Assembly (NCBI GenBank): GCA_947492995.1 | Contig: CANLOU010000002.1 | Location: 558,001 to 622,000 of the forward strand | Reading direction: 5' to 3' | DNA length: 64,000 nucleotides | From: an uncultured Litoreibacter sp. | Lineage (GTDB): Bacteria > Pseudomonadota > Alphaproteobacteria > Rhodobacterales > Rhodobacteraceae | Translations under genes and position numbers: made by a program | Shown here: positions 63,653 to 64,000 of the stretch, in pieces | Layout: each line of letters begins with the position of its first letter | Position numbering within the stretch: position 1 is the first letter of the stretch | The notes under the pieces: generated by a model | Databases searched by the model: none | The model's input: the letters and a program-made list of their open reading frames with translations, nothing else | Told to the model about the DNA's origin: nothing

Positions 63653-64000
63653 CTAGCGCCTTGCTTTTCTGAAGGTCGTGGGGTTTTCGCCCGTTTGGGC
63701 CTGAAAGGCGCGGGTGAAATAGGCGGGTGAGGAGAAGCCGAGCCTCTCTGAGATCACTTTGACAGGCTGATCTGTATGCAAAAGCGCCTCGCAGGCGGCG
63801 TTTATGACCCGCTCGTTCAGCAGCGCAGAGGCCGGTTTGCCGACCGAGCCTTGGGTCAGACGTGTCAGATGCGTCGGCGTGACGTTTAGGTCAGAGGCAA
63901 ACTCGCCGATGGATTTCCCGTCGCGATGCCCGATGGACACGACATGGCTGAATTTCGAGAGCAGGCGGTCAGACTTGCCCAGATTTTCGGACGGCTGTTC
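63653..64000 (-). CDS. AraC-family regulator, truncated by the window edge
   Basis: The C-terminal 115 residues of a regulator are visible, with the AraC double helix-turn-helix: IGEFASDLNVTPTHLTRLTQ and VKVISERLGFSSPAYFTRAFQ, ending GENPTTFRKARR. The frame remains open through position 64000, so the start and ligand domain lie outside. Its place just upstream of the ABC importer suggests it may control that operon. Confidence 0.88.
   Translation of the reverse strand, partial: EQPSENLGKSDRLLSKFSHVVSIGHRDGKSIGEFASDLNVTPTHLTRLTQGSVGKPASALLNERVINAACEALLHTDQPVKVISERLGFSSPAYFTRAFQAQTGENPTTFRKARR

Overview
The window looks like a chromosomal segment of a marine alphaproteobacterium of the Roseobacter group (Rhodobacteraceae). 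The reasons are the set of gene families rather than a database match: a complete beta-hydroxyaspartate cycle cluster, a suf operon headed by a cysteine-poor IscR, ChpT (CtrA phosphorelay), OlsB/OlsA, a class II DAHP synthase, CtaA of the alphaproteobacterial type, and high-GC coding sequence with many 4-base ATGA/GTGA gene overlaps.

Layout. (1) 1-9566, plus strand: a periplasmic formate dehydrogenase operon (TorD-like chaperone, Tat microprotein, catalytic subunit, Fe-S subunit, cytochrome b subunit, a WD40-cytochrome c fusion, a 42-residue membrane peptide) running into a tungstate ABC transporter (tupBCA). The transporter probably supplies the metal for the enzyme. (2) 9593-14916: bhcR divergent from bhcABCD, the glyoxylate-assimilating beta-hydroxyaspartate cycle, with palindromes in the shared intergenic region. 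(3) 14923-20130, minus strand: cueR-copA copper export with a readable MerR-type promoter, then a DUF2125 protein, a small protein and an alpha/beta hydrolase. (4) 20171-27861, plus strand: iscR, cysteine desulfurase, sufB, sufC, sufD, two small Yip1-like membrane proteins and sufS, with overlapping IscR-like and Irr-like sites at the promoter. (5) 27883-29379: an animal-type haem peroxidase. (6) 29555-35815: tRNA-Arg(CCG), then an orphan type VI secretion cargo module (VgrG, DUF2169 adaptor, DUF4150 PAAR-like effector with a GH-E-like nuclease tail, and two TPR-like candidate immunity proteins). This is the most accessory part of the window. (7) 35964-43615: acetate kinase, a divergent DUF882 / L,D-transpeptidase pair, an LpxD-ACP-ketosynthase trio, and an ECF sigma/anti-sigma pair. 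(8) 43700-56873: housekeeping and regulatory genes (GlxA-type regulator, DAHP synthase, PAS protein, yicC, gmk, gamma carbonic anhydrase, chpT, DUF3553, olsBA, thiE-like, trmJ, ctaA, M32 carboxypeptidase, acyltransferase). (9) 56883-64000, minus strand: a peptide-type ABC importer with fused ATPases, ending in a truncated AraC-type regulator.

The strongest candidates for something little described are the tRNA-adjacent VgrG/GH-E effector module with its unusual VgrG needle insertion and oppositely oriented second immunity gene, the WD40-cytochrome c fusion plus microprotein in the formate dehydrogenase operon, and the cluster-ligand-poor IscR with a compact double operator. All functions are read from motifs and gene order; no searches were run.
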